A stretch of DNA of 64,000 bases from Azospirillum oleiclasticum (GTDB lineage: Bacteria > Pseudomonadota > Alphaproteobacteria > Azospirillales > Azospirillaceae): NCBI RefSeq assembly GCF_013423485.1, contig NZ_JABFFR010000003.1:1-64000 (forward strand), given 5' to 3'. Numbering within the stretch: the stretch's first letter is position 1; each line of letters begins with the position of its first letter. A model generated the notes under the pieces. It saw only the letters and a list, made by a program, of their open reading frames with translations, ran no database searches and was not told where the DNA came from. Both the position numbers and the translations under genes were made by a program. Shown here in pieces: positions 7,530-16,667 of this stretch.

Positions 7530-8732
7530 CTACAGGATCATATGCGGCACGAACCGGCTGAGGTTCTTGGTCACCGGCCCGTCATCCTCACGCACACCGA
7601 TGCCGCAGGCGCGGCCGGCGGCGATCCAGGAGCCGACAACGGCATGGTGGCGCCCGTCGAACACCGGCAGCGGGTGCAGTTCCTGCACCACGAAGCCCTC
7701 CGCGCCATAGGGGCCGTCCTCGTCAAGGACGCCGCCGGGCAGGTCGGGGGAGAGTAGGCGCACGTTGGCGCCTTCACGCGACAGCAGCGGCTTCACCGCG
7801 ACGCGGGGACCGACAGTCGCGGCGTCCGGCGTGCCGGCGAAGGCGGCCGGCAGCAGGTTGGGATGGCCCGGAAACATCCGCCACAGCCAGACCAGCAGCC
7901 CCTTGTTGGACAGCACCATTTTCCAGGCCGGCTCCACCACCATCGGCGCGTGCGGCCCACGCAGATGCACGCCGAACGGCTCCTCCACCAGCCATTCCCA
8001 GGGATAGAGCTTGAACAGCGCCAGGATCGGCCGGTCCTCCAGGTCGGTCAGCCGGCCGGTGGCGTCCACCCCGATGTCCTCGATGGCGATCACCGCGGTG
8101 CGCAGCCCCGCCTGATGGGCGCAGTCCCGGAGGTAGAGGATGGTGCCGTGGTCCTCATCGTTGTCGCGGACGCTGGCGAAATGCAGGGTGTGGCGGTTCA
8201 GCAGAGGCCCGGCGCAGGGACCCCACAGCGGTTGCAGCGAGGCGAAGCCGTCGATCAGCGCCTCCTGCACCGTGTTGAACTGGTCGGCGTCGGCGGGAAT
8301 CAGGCCGCGCGACCGCGCCTCCTCCAGCCACAGCCACTGGAAGAAGGCCGCCTCGTAGACGGAGGTCGGGGTGTCCGCGTTGCATTCCAGCAGCTTGGCC
8401 GGCCCGCCGGTGCCATAGGCGAGGTCGAAGCGGGCGTAGACGTCGCGGTCGCGCCGCCGCCAGGACCAAGCCACCGCGTCCCACCAGTCCCGCGGGATGG
8501 CGAGGGAGGCCAGGATTTCGTCATCCGTCACCGCCCGTCGCACGACCTCCAGGCACATGGCCCACAGTTCGGCGCTCGGCGCCTCCAGATCCGCCTCGAT
8601 CTCGCGCAGGGTAAAGGCGTAGGCGGCGTCCTCCACCCAGTAGGGGGCGCCGTACATGGTGTGGAAGGTGAAGCCGTGCCGCTCCGCCGTCGCCGTCCAG
8701 TCGTGGCGGGGAGGGACGGCGATGCGGCGCAT
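7530..8732 (-). CDS. Glutathionylspermidine-synthase-family ATP-grasp ligase (YgiC/YjfC-like), intact copy
   Basis: A 400-residue cytoplasmic protein homologous to the synthetase half of E. coli Gss and to YgiC/YjfC. These are ATP-grasp amide ligases joining an acyl group to an amine; the substrates of YgiC and YjfC are not established. Family motifs are present: KLLECNADTPTSVYE, DQFNTVQEAL, LYPWEWLVEEPFG, EPAWKMVLSNKGLL and VKPLLSREGANV, with the ATP-binding Lys at about residue 314. The ATG overlaps the TGA of the upstream DUF1190 gene (TGATG), implying translational coupling. It is the last gene of the operon 10977-7530 and a terminator-bearing gap follows. The open frame extends to 9242 only as a shadow over the DUF1190 gene. 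Confidence 0.9.
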   Translation of the reverse strand: MRRIAVPPRHDWTATAERHGFTFHTMYGAPYWVEDAAYAFTLREIEADLEAPSAELWAMCLEVVRRAVTDDEILASLAIPRDWWDAVAWSWRRRDRDVYARFDLAYGTGGPAKLLECNADTPTSVYEAAFFQWLWLEEARSRGLIPADADQFNTVQEALIDGFASLQPLWGPCAGPLLNRHTLHFASVRDNDEDHGTILYLRDCAHQAGLRTAVIAIEDIGVDATGRLTDLEDRPILALFKLYPWEWLVEEPFGVHLRGPHAPMVVEPAWKMVLSNKGLLVWLWRMFPGHPNLLPAAFAGTPDAATVGPRVAVKPLLSREGANVRLLSPDLPGGVLDEDGPYGAEGFVVQELHPLPVFDGRHHAVVGSWIAAGRACGIGVREDDGPVTKNLSRFVPHMIL

Positions 8733-9358
8733 CAGCCGCCGACCGACACGGACCGGCCCGGCGAGGCCACCCCGACCGACGTGGCGCGTGCACCGAAGCC
8801 GCCGCGGGAGATGGTGGTGGTGCGCGCCGGCGGCGCCTGGAGGGTGGAGCGCGTCACGTCCACCGCCCCGGTGCGGGCGCCGACATCGACGTTCTGCGCC
8901 GTGCGGTAGCTGCCCCAGCCCCCGGCCCCGCCGGGACCCGACGTCCCCTGATAGGGCCGGTAGAGCGGCTGGCCGTAGTAGGAGCGGCCGCCGCTGTTCA
9001 GAAGCTGGCCGACCAGGAACCCGGTCATCAGCGGCATGAAGAAGGACCCGCCGCCGCCCGACGCCTGCTGGCCGTCGACGGCGACCGCCCCGTTCGGGGC
9101 AACCTGGCAGCGGCCGGGGCCGAAATCGGCCTCGCATTCCTGGACGTTCGCGTATTTCGGGGCGACGGCCGCATGCTGCTCCGTGGCGCCCTTGTAGGCG
9201 TCGCGGCAATAGCCCTCGCTGTAGACGCCGTCGGCAAGGCACTGCTCGACGGTGTCGTAGACGCCCGCTTTGGTGACCTCCTGGGTGTCGTCGCAGGCAG
9301 TCAGCGCCAGCGTGGCCGATCCCATCAGCAGCAGCTTCATGCGGGCGGAGCGTTTCAT
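8732..9358 (-). CDS. DUF1190 lipoprotein (YgiB/YjfM-like)
   Basis: A 208-residue predicted lipoprotein. The N-terminus MKRSARMKLLLMGSATLALTAC ends in a lipobox with Cys22 as the lipidation site. Four further Cys fall in two pairs (EQCLADGVYSEGYCRDAY and VQECEADFGPGRCQ), as in DUF1190. The C-terminal half is Gly/Ser/Tyr-rich. E. coli pairs ygiB with ygiC, and yjfM with yjfC and yjfL; the same partners sit here. The function is not known. Envelope localisation next to a cytoplasmic ligase suggests a system acting on the envelope, which is inference. A second Met (codon 7) is an alternative start. Confidence 0.88.
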   Translation of the reverse strand: MKRSARMKLLLMGSATLALTACDDTQEVTKAGVYDTVEQCLADGVYSEGYCRDAYKGATEQHAAVAPKYANVQECEADFGPGRCQVAPNGAVAVDGQQASGGGGSFFMPLMTGFLVGQLLNSGGRSYYGQPLYRPYQGTSGPGGAGGWGSYRTAQNVDVGARTGAVDVTRSTLQAPPARTTTISRGGFGARATSVGVASPGRSVSVGG

Positions 9359-9391
9359 GGTGACCTCGTCATGGGCGACCTCGTCATGATG

Positions 9392-10558
9392 TCACGCGCG
9401 GAACAGGTGCGGCACGATCGCCGACTCCGGCCCCACGCGCGGATCCTCGGATTCCCGGACGGACATGCCGAGGCATTTGTCCCCGACGATCCAGCAGTCG
9501 AGCACCGCGTGGGTGCCCTCCTGGTGGAAGATATGGGGAGTCTCGAACCACACGAAACCGCCCGGATTCTCCGACGGGCCGGTGTCGGCGACGACCTGCC
9601 CGTGCTCGGACATGCGTGTGGCGGCGTGGTCGAGCCCCAGATGGGTGCGCACCGTGATGGCTTCGGCCCCGCCCAGCGCCGCCTCGTCCGCGCCGGCGCG
9701 GCAGAGGTTGGGGTGCTGCGGGTAGAGGTGCCAGAGCAGCGCCAGGATGCCGTGGTTGGACGGAACCCAGCGCCACAGCGGCTCCAGCACCGCCATCCCG
9801 CCGGTGCGCAGATGCTGGCCGAAGGCGTCGTCCACCATGGCCTCCCACGGGTACTGCTTGGCGAGCCAGCCGATCGCCTCGCCCTCCAGCCCGCGGAAGC
9901 GCTGTCCGTCCCAGCCGATCGACTGGATGGGCAGCAGGCTGGCGCCGATCCCCGCCTCCTCCGCCGTGGCGGCGAGGTAGACCAGTTCTCCCTCCCGCGC
10001 CGGGTCGGGGGTCAGGCAGGTCAGGTGCAAGTGGTCGCGGCCGGCGGCGCCGCGCGCCAACTCCTCCCAGCGCTCGACCAGCGCCTCGTGCAGACCGTTG
10101 AACTGGTCGGAGTCGGCGAACATCGCCTCCAGCCAGTTCCATTGGATGACCGAGGCGGCGAACAGCCCCTCCGGACAGTCGGCGTTGCAGGACAGCAGCT
10201 TGACCGAGTCGCGCCCGTCATAGGCCAGGGTCAGGCGGCACACCAGCCCGCCCGCCCGCTCGTTGAAGCGGCCGCCGGCCCAGTAATCGTGCCAGGACGC
10301 CTCGACCAGCCGCGCCGCCTCGGGCCGGATGCCCAGCGGCTGGAACAGGCGCCCCTCCACCGCGGCGCGCGTCGCCTCGCGCAGCATGCCGTACAGCTCG
10401 TCGGCGACGCTCTCGATCAGGTCGATCTGCTGGGCGGTGAACTCGTAGCGGACATCCTCCCGCCACCGCGCACCCGCCCCCATGGCGCGCACGCCGTAGG
10501 GATACTTCCGCAATCCCGGCCGCCAGTCGGCCCGGGCCTTCATGATGATTCGCCGCAT
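9392..10558 (-). CDS. Glutathionylspermidine-synthase-family ligase, second copy with degenerate ATP-binding motif
   Basis: A 388-residue paralogue of the ligase at 7530-8732. It shares KLLSCNADCPEGLF, DQFNGLHEAL, KQYPWEAMVDDAFG and EPLWRWVPSNHGIL. Where the intact copy has VKPLLSREGANV, this one has TVRTHLGLDHAATRM. Where the intact copy has EPAWKMVLSNKG, it has EPLWRWVPSNHG. Lys residues expected to bind ATP are thus replaced by Arg and His. It may be a non-catalytic partner or may use an altered chemistry. The start ATG at 10558 begins MRRIIMKARADW, matching the N-terminus of the first copy (MRRIAV). It lies 26 bases after the DUF350 gene and before DUF1190 in one operon. Confidence 0.87.
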   Translation of the reverse strand: MRRIIMKARADWRPGLRKYPYGVRAMGAGARWREDVRYEFTAQQIDLIESVADELYGMLREATRAAVEGRLFQPLGIRPEAARLVEASWHDYWAGGRFNERAGGLVCRLTLAYDGRDSVKLLSCNADCPEGLFAASVIQWNWLEAMFADSDQFNGLHEALVERWEELARGAAGRDHLHLTCLTPDPAREGELVYLAATAEEAGIGASLLPIQSIGWDGQRFRGLEGEAIGWLAKQYPWEAMVDDAFGQHLRTGGMAVLEPLWRWVPSNHGILALLWHLYPQHPNLCRAGADEAALGGAEAITVRTHLGLDHAATRMSEHGQVVADTGPSENPGGFVWFETPHIFHQEGTHAVLDCWIVGDKCLGMSVRESEDPRVGPESAIVPHLFRA

Positions 10559-10584
10559 CTCGCTTGTCCGCCAGCGTTCCCTAG

Positions 10585-10977
10585 TCAGTACGTAACCGCG
10601 CCGGCGTTGATCAGTCCCACCGCCACCGACATGGCGGCGAGCGCCAGCCCGAACGCCTCGTTGCCCGCCTCGATGCCGGCGCGGAAGCCCTTCAGCAGCA
10701 TCGCCACGCCGAAGAACACCGCGATCTGGCAGACCATCGCCACGGCACCCCACAACGCGAGATCGAGAAGGTTGACGCTGTGCGCCGCCGTGCTGGCCAG
10801 CACTAGCGCGAAACCGATCACCACCCCGCCCAGGCTGAAGGCGGCGGCCTTGTTGCCCGCCCGGATCAGCGTCAGCTCGTGGTACGGGGTGATGACCGTG
10901 TAGATGGCGGTGAAGAGGACCAGCAACGCGACCGAAGTCGCCACATAGCCCAGATACAGAGGCAGGGTCTCCAGCAT
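10585..10977 (-). CDS. DUF350 inner-membrane protein (YjfL-like)
   Basis: A 130-residue membrane protein with about four hydrophobic segments (YLGYVATSVALLVLFTAIY; AFSLGGVVIGFALVLAS; LALWGAVAMVCQIAVFFGVA; AFGLALAAMSVAVGLINAG), the DUF350 arrangement. Conserved small and charged positions such as YHELTLIRAGNKAAA link the first two helices. In E. coli yjfL sits with yjfM (DUF1190) and yjfC (ATP-grasp), as here. The function is unknown. GGAG lies three bases before the chosen ATG; the frame stays open to 11220 over the divergent promoter region, so an earlier start at 11013 is possible. It is the first gene of the minus-strand operon ending at 7530. Confidence 0.86.
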   Translation of the reverse strand: MLETLPLYLGYVATSVALLVLFTAIYTVITPYHELTLIRAGNKAAAFSLGGVVIGFALVLASTAAHSVNLLDLALWGAVAMVCQIAVFFGVAMLLKGFRAGIEAGNEAFGLALAAMSVAVGLINAGAVTY

Positions 10978-11186
10978 GATCTCCGGCCGGGGAGGTTTGT
11001 GTCGCGGCCGCATGATGGTTGCCCGGCGCCCGTCGCACAAGTCGGGAAGGGGGCCTACCACCATCTCATCGAATGCGGCCGGCCCGACGCGGCGTGGTGG
11101 GACGCCGAGAGTGTGGCGTGCCGCTGTTCTTCCCGCTGGTCTGTTGGTATCACGGACCGAACAACAGCGACGAGCCCGCGGCGGCC

Positions 11187-11576
11187 ATGGCCAGATTGCG
11201 TTTGCGCATCGACTTCTCACCCTCCGGCAGCGTGGGGCCGGGCAAGATCCGGCTTCTGGAGCTGATCGGCGACACCGGTTCGATCTCGGCGGCGGCGCGG
11301 GCGCTGGAGATGTCGTACCGCCGCGCCTGGCTTCTCATCGACGACCTCAACCAGCTCTTCCGGGAGCCGGTGGTCAGCGCCAGCGCCGGTGGCCGGAAGG
11401 GCGGCGGCGCCGAGCTGACGGCCTTTGGCCGCACCCTCATCGACGAGTACCGGGCCATCGAGGCGGAGGCGCACGAAGCCGTTTCGGCCCGGCTCGCCCG
11501 GCTTCAGGAGTCCGCGGTCGGTGGTGGCTGCGATGTGCCGGAGGGTGAACGCCGCTTCGCCTGCCGTGCGTCGTGA
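11187..11576 (+). CDS. ModE-type winged-helix regulator without molybdate-binding domain
   Basis: A 129-residue protein that is essentially the N-terminal DNA-binding domain of ModE: RIDFSPSGSVGPGKIRLLELIGDTGSISAAARALEMSYRRAWLLIDDLNQLF, then the wing GGRKGGGAELTAFG. The TOBE/MOP molybdate-binding half of full ModE is absent. Short forms like this occur widely in proteobacteria and are often called LysR-type or ModE-like. Targets are unknown; the adjacent divergent operon and its own operon are natural candidates. The stop TGA overlaps the GTG start of the acetyltransferase (GTGA), so the two are translationally coupled. ATG 11187 is chosen because homology begins directly after it. Confidence 0.88.
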   Translation: MARLRLRIDFSPSGSVGPGKIRLLELIGDTGSISAAARALEMSYRRAWLLIDDLNQLFREPVVSASAGGRKGGGAELTAFGRTLIDEYRAIEAEAHEAVSARLARLQESAVGGGCDVPEGERRFACRAS

Positions 11577-12739
11577 CCGGCTACGACGTCTGCGCCGATG
11601 GCGACCTGGGCGCCGTGCACTATCTGGTGCGCCAGGGCTTCGGCATGGCGGGCGACGTTTTCGAGCGGTACCGCGCGCTGTTCGGGACAGCGGCGCTGCG
11701 GGTGTTGCGCCGGGATGGGGACATATCGGCCTGCGCCGCCGTCTTCGACGTCGACCAGTGGTTCGGTGGCCGCCCGGTGCCCGCGCGCGGCGTTGCCTGC
11801 GTGACCGTGGACCCGATTGCCCGCGGCACCGGCACCGGCTCCGCCCTGGTCCGGGCGATGCTGGAAGAGGCGCGTGGCGCGGGCCGTGCGCTGTCGATCC
11901 TCTACCCCGCGACCCGGCCGCTCTACGCCCGGGCGGGCTACGGCCCCGCCGGCGTGCGCATCGAATGGAGCGCGCCGCCGGCCGCGTTGGCCGGCCCGCA
12001 CTCGGTGGCGCGCCCGACCCGGCAGGTGCCGCCCGACCTCGGCGCGCTGGCGGCGCTGCGGCGCACCGGTCCGGCGCTTGCCAACGGGATGCTGGAGCGC
12101 AGCGAGGCGCTGTGGGCGTTGCGGCTCGACCCGCTGGGGGAGGGCACCGCCGATCTGTTCCTGCTGCCGGGTGCCGACGGACCCGGTGGATACGCCGCGG
12201 TGCTGCCGCCGCGGGAGCGCCGGCTCCTGGTGCCGGATCAGTGTGTCGCCGGCCGCCGCGCCGTGGCCGAGGCGCTCGCCTTTCTCGCCGGCTACCGGGC
12301 GCAGGTGGACCGTGTCTGCTGGTGCGGCGGGCCGGACGACCCGCTCGCCCTCCTCGCCCACGACAGCGGCGTGGTGCCGGTCCAGTATGAGGAATGGATG
12401 CTGCGCGTGGTGGATGTGGAGCGGGCATTGACGTGCCGTGGTTACCCGTCCCGTGCGAGCGAGTCGCTGGTGCTCGACGTGACCGACCCGCTTCTCCCCG
12501 CCAACCACGGCCGTTTCCGCCTGACGCCGGCAGCGGGGCGTGGGCGGGTGGAGCGGTTGCCGTCGCAGGGTGCTGCCGACGTGGCGTTGCATATTGCCGC
12601 ACTCGCCCCCCTCTACACCGGTCACAGGTCGCCAAGCGCGCTTCGGGCGGTCGGGTTGGTCGAGGGTTCGGACGATGCGATCATGCGGGCGGAGCAGCTC
12701 TTCGCCGGTCCGCGGCCCTGGATGGCCGATCAGTTCTGA
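11573..12739 (+). CDS. Eis-like GNAT N-acetyltransferase
   Basis: A 388-residue cytoplasmic acyl-CoA-dependent acetyltransferase. The N-terminal GNAT domain has the acetyl-CoA loop VDPIARGTGTGSALVRAMLEEAR (residues about 81-103) followed by LYPATRPLYARAGYGPAG. A second half and a C-terminal SCP2-like region (about residue 290 on) give the three-part plan of Eis-family enzymes, which acetylate amines on small molecules or proteins. The substrate is unknown. It uses a GTG start overlapping the preceding regulator by four bases. Position downstream of a one-domain ModE-like regulator suggests co-expression; no resistance gene lies nearby. Confidence 0.82.
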   Translation: MTGYDVCADGDLGAVHYLVRQGFGMAGDVFERYRALFGTAALRVLRRDGDISACAAVFDVDQWFGGRPVPARGVACVTVDPIARGTGTGSALVRAMLEEARGAGRALSILYPATRPLYARAGYGPAGVRIEWSAPPAALAGPHSVARPTRQVPPDLGALAALRRTGPALANGMLERSEALWALRLDPLGEGTADLFLLPGADGPGGYAAVLPPRERRLLVPDQCVAGRRAVAEALAFLAGYRAQVDRVCWCGGPDDPLALLAHDSGVVPVQYEEWMLRVVDVERALTCRGYPSRASESLVLDVTDPLLPANHGRFRLTPAAGRGRVERLPSQGAADVALHIAALAPLYTGHRSPSALRAVGLVEGSDDAIMRAEQLFAGPRPWMADQF

Positions 12740-12854
12740 CATTCGTCAACAAAGAGAATTGATCCGCGTCAATGGCCTGCGGCCGAGTGACACATAAAAC
12801 TGTCGGTTAAGGGTTACCTTCTACAATGAATGGTGATCCCGGGAGGAGCAGCCT

Positions 12855-15308
12855 GTGCCCAAGGAACGGCCTCCCCCGGATCGTTCGGGAGTTGGTTCGA
12901 TGACCATCGGCACGCGCATCGCGCTGGGATTTGCGACTGTTCTTCTCATGATGATGGCGGTGGCCTTCGTGGGCTGGAGCAGTTTGCGGACCTACGCCGA
13001 CCGTGTCGATCTGGCGTCCCACACCGCCGAGCTCGACACGAAGCTGAAGGTGGTGCGGCTGGAAGAGCAACGTTTCGTTGCGAGTCGCGACGCCGAGGCA
13101 GCGGCGACGGTGCCCCGCCTTCTCGACGCGCTGCGCGCCGAGGCGGAGGAGACGGGGGCCGCTCTCGATGCGGACGGCGCGGCGGCCATCCGCGAAATCC
13201 TGGACGGCATCGGCGCCTATCGCACCGCCTTCTCCAACTACGTGTCCCTGGACGCCGAGGCGCAGAGCCGTCTGGCGGTGATCGAGCAGCGCGCCAACGA
13301 GCTGCGCGAGGTTGCCGGCCGCATCGGTAGCCAGCAGGCGGAACGGTACGACCTCAACATGGTCAGCCTGCGCGACGCGGAGGACGCGGCCGGCCACGCC
13401 CGCACCACCGCCGCCCGCGCCGACCGGGTGATCGAGCATGTGCTGGACGCCCGCCGGCATCAGGCGGAGTTCGTGTACACCCGCAATCCGGAGGAGGCGG
13501 AGGCCGTCGCTACGATCATCGACAAGCTCATCGCCTTCGCCGAGGCCAACGAATCCGATCTGGCGGGGACCAACGACGAGGAATTGGCGACGCGCATCCT
13601 CACCGTCGTCCGCGCCTACCGCGACACGCTCGCCGAGCAGGCGGCCATTCCGGCCGACCGTGATCTGGAGACCTTCCTGGCGCGGGCGCAGGTGCTGAAC
13701 CGTCTCGCCGACCAGGTGAGCGAACTGGCGCACGAGATGCAGGCCAACCAGATCGCCGTGTCCGAAGCGCTGGACCAGGCCGCCGCCTGGGCGCGCAGCG
13801 AGGTCGACGAGGCGGTGGTGCTGCGCGGGCTGGCCGCCCGCATGATCCAGACCACGCAGGCGGCGCTGGTCGCCGAACGCGACTTCCTGCTGAAGGGCGG
13901 GGACGCGCCGCAGGCCGCCTTGGCGGCGGCCATCGCCGACACCCGTACCGTCGCCGGGGAGGCCGGCAAGCTGCTGGTGGACAAGGAGGGCAAGGCGCTG
14001 GTGGCCGCGGTGATCACCGCCGCCGACAGCTTCCACCGGGAATTCACGGCACTGGTCGCCGCCACCGCGACCCAGAGCAGGGCGCTGACCGCGATGGCGA
14101 CCGCCGCCGGTGCGGTGAGCGAGAAGGCCACCCACCTGGTCGCGCTGCAGCGCGACGTGCGGGAGGCCGGGCGCTCGCAGGCGTCGATGTTCATCGGCAT
14201 CGGGGCGGTCGTCGGCCTGCTGCTGGGCGGAGTCCTGGCCTTCTTCATCGACCGCGCCATCACCCACCCGCTGCTGGCGATGACCTCGGCCATGGGCCGG
14301 CTGGCGGAGGGGGACCTCTCCACGGAGGTGCCGGGCGCCAACCGCCGCGACGAGCTCCGCCACATGGCGGCGGCGCTCCAGGTCTTCAAGAACAACGCGG
14401 TGGAGATGCAGCGGCTGGAAGGCGAGCGCGAGCAGATGCGCCGCCAGATCGACGCCGACCGCCGCCGTACGATGAACGAGTTCGCCAACGGCTTCGAGCA
14501 GGCGGTGTCCGGCGTGGTGCAGTCCCTCACCGAGGCGGCGGACGGCATGGCGCGCGACGCCCAGGCGATGTCCACCGACGCCGCCTTCACCAGCGTGAAA
14601 TCCTCCGCCGTGGCCGCCGCCTCGCAGCAGGCGACCAGCAACGTCCAGACCGTGGCCGCGGCGGCGGAGGAGCTGTCCAGCTCCATCGCGGAGATTTCGC
14701 GGCGGCTCAACGACAGCTCGGCGACCGCCGTCAATGCCGCGGAGAAGGCCAAGCAAACCAACGGCATCGTGGAAGGGCTGGCGGACGCCGCGCAGCGCAT
14801 CGGGCAGGTGGTCGAGCTGATCGGCGAGATCGCCGAGCAGACCAACCTGCTGGCGCTCAACGCCACCATCGAGGCGGCGCGCGCCGGCGAGGCCGGCAAG
14901 GGCTTCGCCGTGGTGGCCACCGAGGTGAAGAACCTGGCCGGCCAGACCGCGCGCGCGACCGAGGAGATTTCCGCCCAGGTAGCGCAGATGCAGGGGGCGA
15001 CCAACGGCGCGGTGGACGCCATCCGCGCCATCGCCGAGGCGGTGGCCGCCATCAGCGGCACGGTGACCGACATCGCCACCGCGATGGAGCAGCAGGGCTC
15101 CGCCACCCGTGACATCGCCGCCAACGTCAGCCACGCCGCGCAGGGCACGCAGGAGGTGATGCAGCACATCGCCGAGGTGACCACCGCCGCCGGCAAGACC
15201 GGCAGCGCCGCCGACGCCGTTCTGCGTGCCTCCCGCGATCTGGCCGGTCAGGCCGAACGCCTGCGCGGCGAGGTGCGCGGCTTCCTGAACAAGGTGCGTT
15301 CGGCCTGA
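12855..15308 (+). CDS. Methyl-accepting chemotaxis protein with large helical periplasmic domain
   Basis: An 817-residue inner-membrane chemoreceptor. TM1 lies near residues 20-42 and TM2 near 444-467. A periplasmic domain of about 400 residues lies between them, then a HAMP domain ([21 protein letters not shown]) and a C-terminal signalling domain. The CheA/CheW-binding tip is [21 protein letters not shown]. The periplasmic part is helical and contains three similar modules about 134 residues apart, resembling an extended HBM-type sensor. No C-terminal CheR-binding pentapeptide is seen. The GTG at 12855 is chosen because GGGAGGAG lies six bases upstream; an in-frame ATG at 12900 lacks this. 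A terminator follows at 15366. Confidence 0.92.
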   Translation: MPKERPPPDRSGVGSMTIGTRIALGFATVLLMMMAVAFVGWSSLRTYADRVDLASHTAELDTKLKVVRLEEQRFVASRDAEAAATVPRLLDALRAEAEETGAALDADGAAAIREILDGIGAYRTAFSNYVSLDAEAQSRLAVIEQRANELREVAGRIGSQQAERYDLNMVSLRDAEDAAGHARTTAARADRVIEHVLDARRHQAEFVYTRNPEEAEAVATIIDKLIAFAEANESDLAGTNDEELATRILTVVRAYRDTLAEQAAIPADRDLETFLARAQVLNRLADQVSELAHEMQANQIAVSEALDQAAAWARSEVDEAVVLRGLAARMIQTTQAALVAERDFLLKGGDAPQAALAAAIADTRTVAGEAGKLLVDKEGKALVAAVITAADSFHREFTALVAATATQSRALTAMATAAGAVSEKATHLVALQRDVREAGRSQASMFIGIGAVVGLLLGGVLAFFIDRAITHPLLAMTSAMGRLAEGDLSTEVPGANRRDELRHMAAALQVFKNNAVEMQRLEGEREQMRRQIDADRRRTMNEFANGFEQAVSGVVQSLTEAADGMARDAQAMSTDAAFTSVKSSAVAAASQQATSNVQTVAAAAEELSSSIAEISRRLNDSSATAVNAAEKAKQTNGIVEGLADAAQRIGQVVELIGEIAEQTNLLALNATIEAARAGEAGKGFAVVATEVKNLAGQTARATEEISAQVAQMQGATNGAVDAIRAIAEAVAAISGTVTDIATAMEQQGSATRDIAANVSHAAQGTQEVMQHIAEVTTAAGKTGSAADAVLRASRDLAGQAERLRGEVRGFLNKVRSA

Positions 15309-15365
15309 GGGGGAGGCCGGCCGGCGCCTGGCACCCGACCCGAGGCCGGTCACCCCGCGCAAAGA

Positions 15366-15397
15366 AAAAGGCCGCATCCCGAAGGATGCGGCCTTTT
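15366..15397. terminator. Bidirectional terminator between the chemoreceptor and rpsD
   Basis: A perfect 14-bp stem (AAAAGGCCGCATCC at 15366-15379 with 15384-15397) carries a CGAA loop, placed between convergent genes. Confidence 0.9.
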
Positions 15398-15419
15398 CCG
15401 TATCGTCGGCCGGGACCGG

Positions 15420-16034
15420 TCAGCGCGAGTAGAACTCGATGACCAGGTTCGGTTCCATCTGGACAGGGTAGGGGACGTCGGCGAGCTGCGGCTGGCGCAC
15501 GAAGCGGCCCTTCAGCGCGTCGGTGTCCACCTCGAGATAGTCGGGGATGTCGCGCTCCTGCGAGGCGATCGCCTCCAGCACCAGCGCCATCTGCTTCGAC
15601 TTGCTCCGCACCTCGATGACGTCGTTGTCCTTCACCTGGTAGGACGGGACGTTCAGCCGGCGGCCATTGACCAGAACGTGGCCGTGGTTGACGAACTGAC
15701 GGGCGGCGAAGGGGGTCGGCACGAACTTCATGCGGTAGACCACCGCGTCCAGCCGGCGCTCCAGCAGACCGATCAGGTTCTCGCCGGTGTCGCCCTTGCG
15801 GCGCACGGCCTCCTGGTAGATCTTGCGGAACTGCTTCTCGCCGATGTTGGCGTAGTAGCCCTTCAGCTTCTGCTTCGCCATGAGCTGCAGGCCGAAGTCG
15901 GACGGCTTCTTGCGGCGCTGGCCGTGCTGGCCGGGGCCGTACTCGCGGCGGTTGATCGGGCTCTTGGGGCGGCCCCAGAGGTTGACGCCGAGGCGGCGGT
16001 CGATCTTGTACTTGGACTCGTGACGCTTGCTCAT
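15420..16034 (-). CDS. rpsD: 30S ribosomal protein S4
   Basis: A 204-residue primary 16S rRNA-binding protein of the small subunit. The start [21 protein letters not shown] and the S4 RNA-binding domain ([13 protein letters not shown]... [21 protein letters not shown]) are diagnostic. It lacks the N-terminal zinc-binding Cys of the Cys-plus form. GAGGACG upstream of the ATG at 16034 fixes the start. It stands alone here, outside the alpha operon, as is common in alphaproteobacteria. Confidence 0.98.
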   Translation of the reverse strand: MSKRHESKYKIDRRLGVNLWGRPKSPINRREYGPGQHGQRRKKPSDFGLQLMAKQKLKGYYANIGEKQFRKIYQEAVRRKGDTGENLIGLLERRLDAVVYRMKFVPTPFAARQFVNHGHVLVNGRRLNVPSYQVKDNDVIEVRSKSKQMALVLEAIASQERDIPDYLEVDTDALKGRFVRQPQLADVPYPVQMEPNLVIEFYSR

Positions 16035-16257
16035 ATCGTCCTCGATTGCGGAGCGAGTTGGTCTTGTCCCGGTAGTTCCACCGCCCAACCGCTGATCGCG
16101 GACAGCCGGGGACGGGGTGGGCCGAACCATGGACCACCCGCCTTTCCAGGAAGGAAGGCGCGGACTTTACCCAGGACACCAACGAAGTCAAGGCGCAATC
16201 GCGGGAGCATCGAGCCGGGCAGACGTGTTGTCCGTCGACTGCAAGAGGAGACCGCCC

Positions 16258-16431
16258 ATGACCGACAAGCCCGAAACCAACCGCGCTCCGACCGTCCCGA
16301 AGCCGCCGAGCCGCGAGGATATCGAACGCATCAGCGAAGCGCAGGGGATGATCACCGACGACTGGACCGGCGATGGCGGGCGTCCGGCCTCGCCAGATTC
16401 GCCACCGGGTTCGTCAGAGAAGCCCAAATAA
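16258..16431 (+). CDS. Small Pro/Asp-rich hypothetical protein
   Basis: A 57-residue hydrophilic protein with no Cys, no membrane segment and a probably disordered, proline-rich tail. GAGGAG sits seven bases before the ATG, and a short terminator follows at 16472, so it looks like a genuine single small gene. No family is recognised. It is divergent from rpsD, sharing a 223-base spacer. Confidence 0.6.
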   Translation: MTDKPETNRAPTVPKPPSREDIERISEAQGMITDDWTGDGGRPASPDSPPGSSEKPK

Positions 16432-16471
16432 TGATAACTTGAAATAGAAATGCGCAACCAGAACTGAATAT

Positions 16472-16495
16472 ATCCGGCGTTCTGCCGGATTTTTC
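16472..16495 (+). terminator. Terminator after the small hypothetical gene
   Basis: A 7-bp stem (ATCCGGC / GCCGGAT with GTTCT loop) is followed by TTTTT. It lies in an A+T-rich 236-base gap before the patatin gene that holds nothing else recognisable. Confidence 0.65.
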
Positions 16496-16667
16496 AATGA
16501 AATTGTTTGAAAATGGAAGTTGCCTGGGTAGGGGATTGGCATGGCCATCCCAATATCGCGCCCGTATCTTGACGGTGATTTGAGTACATAAGCAATCATC
16601 CGCCCGTCATAGGTTCCGGTGTTCGAGAACGGTGTGTGGCCACCACCGATCGGGCAGGGGACGGGTC

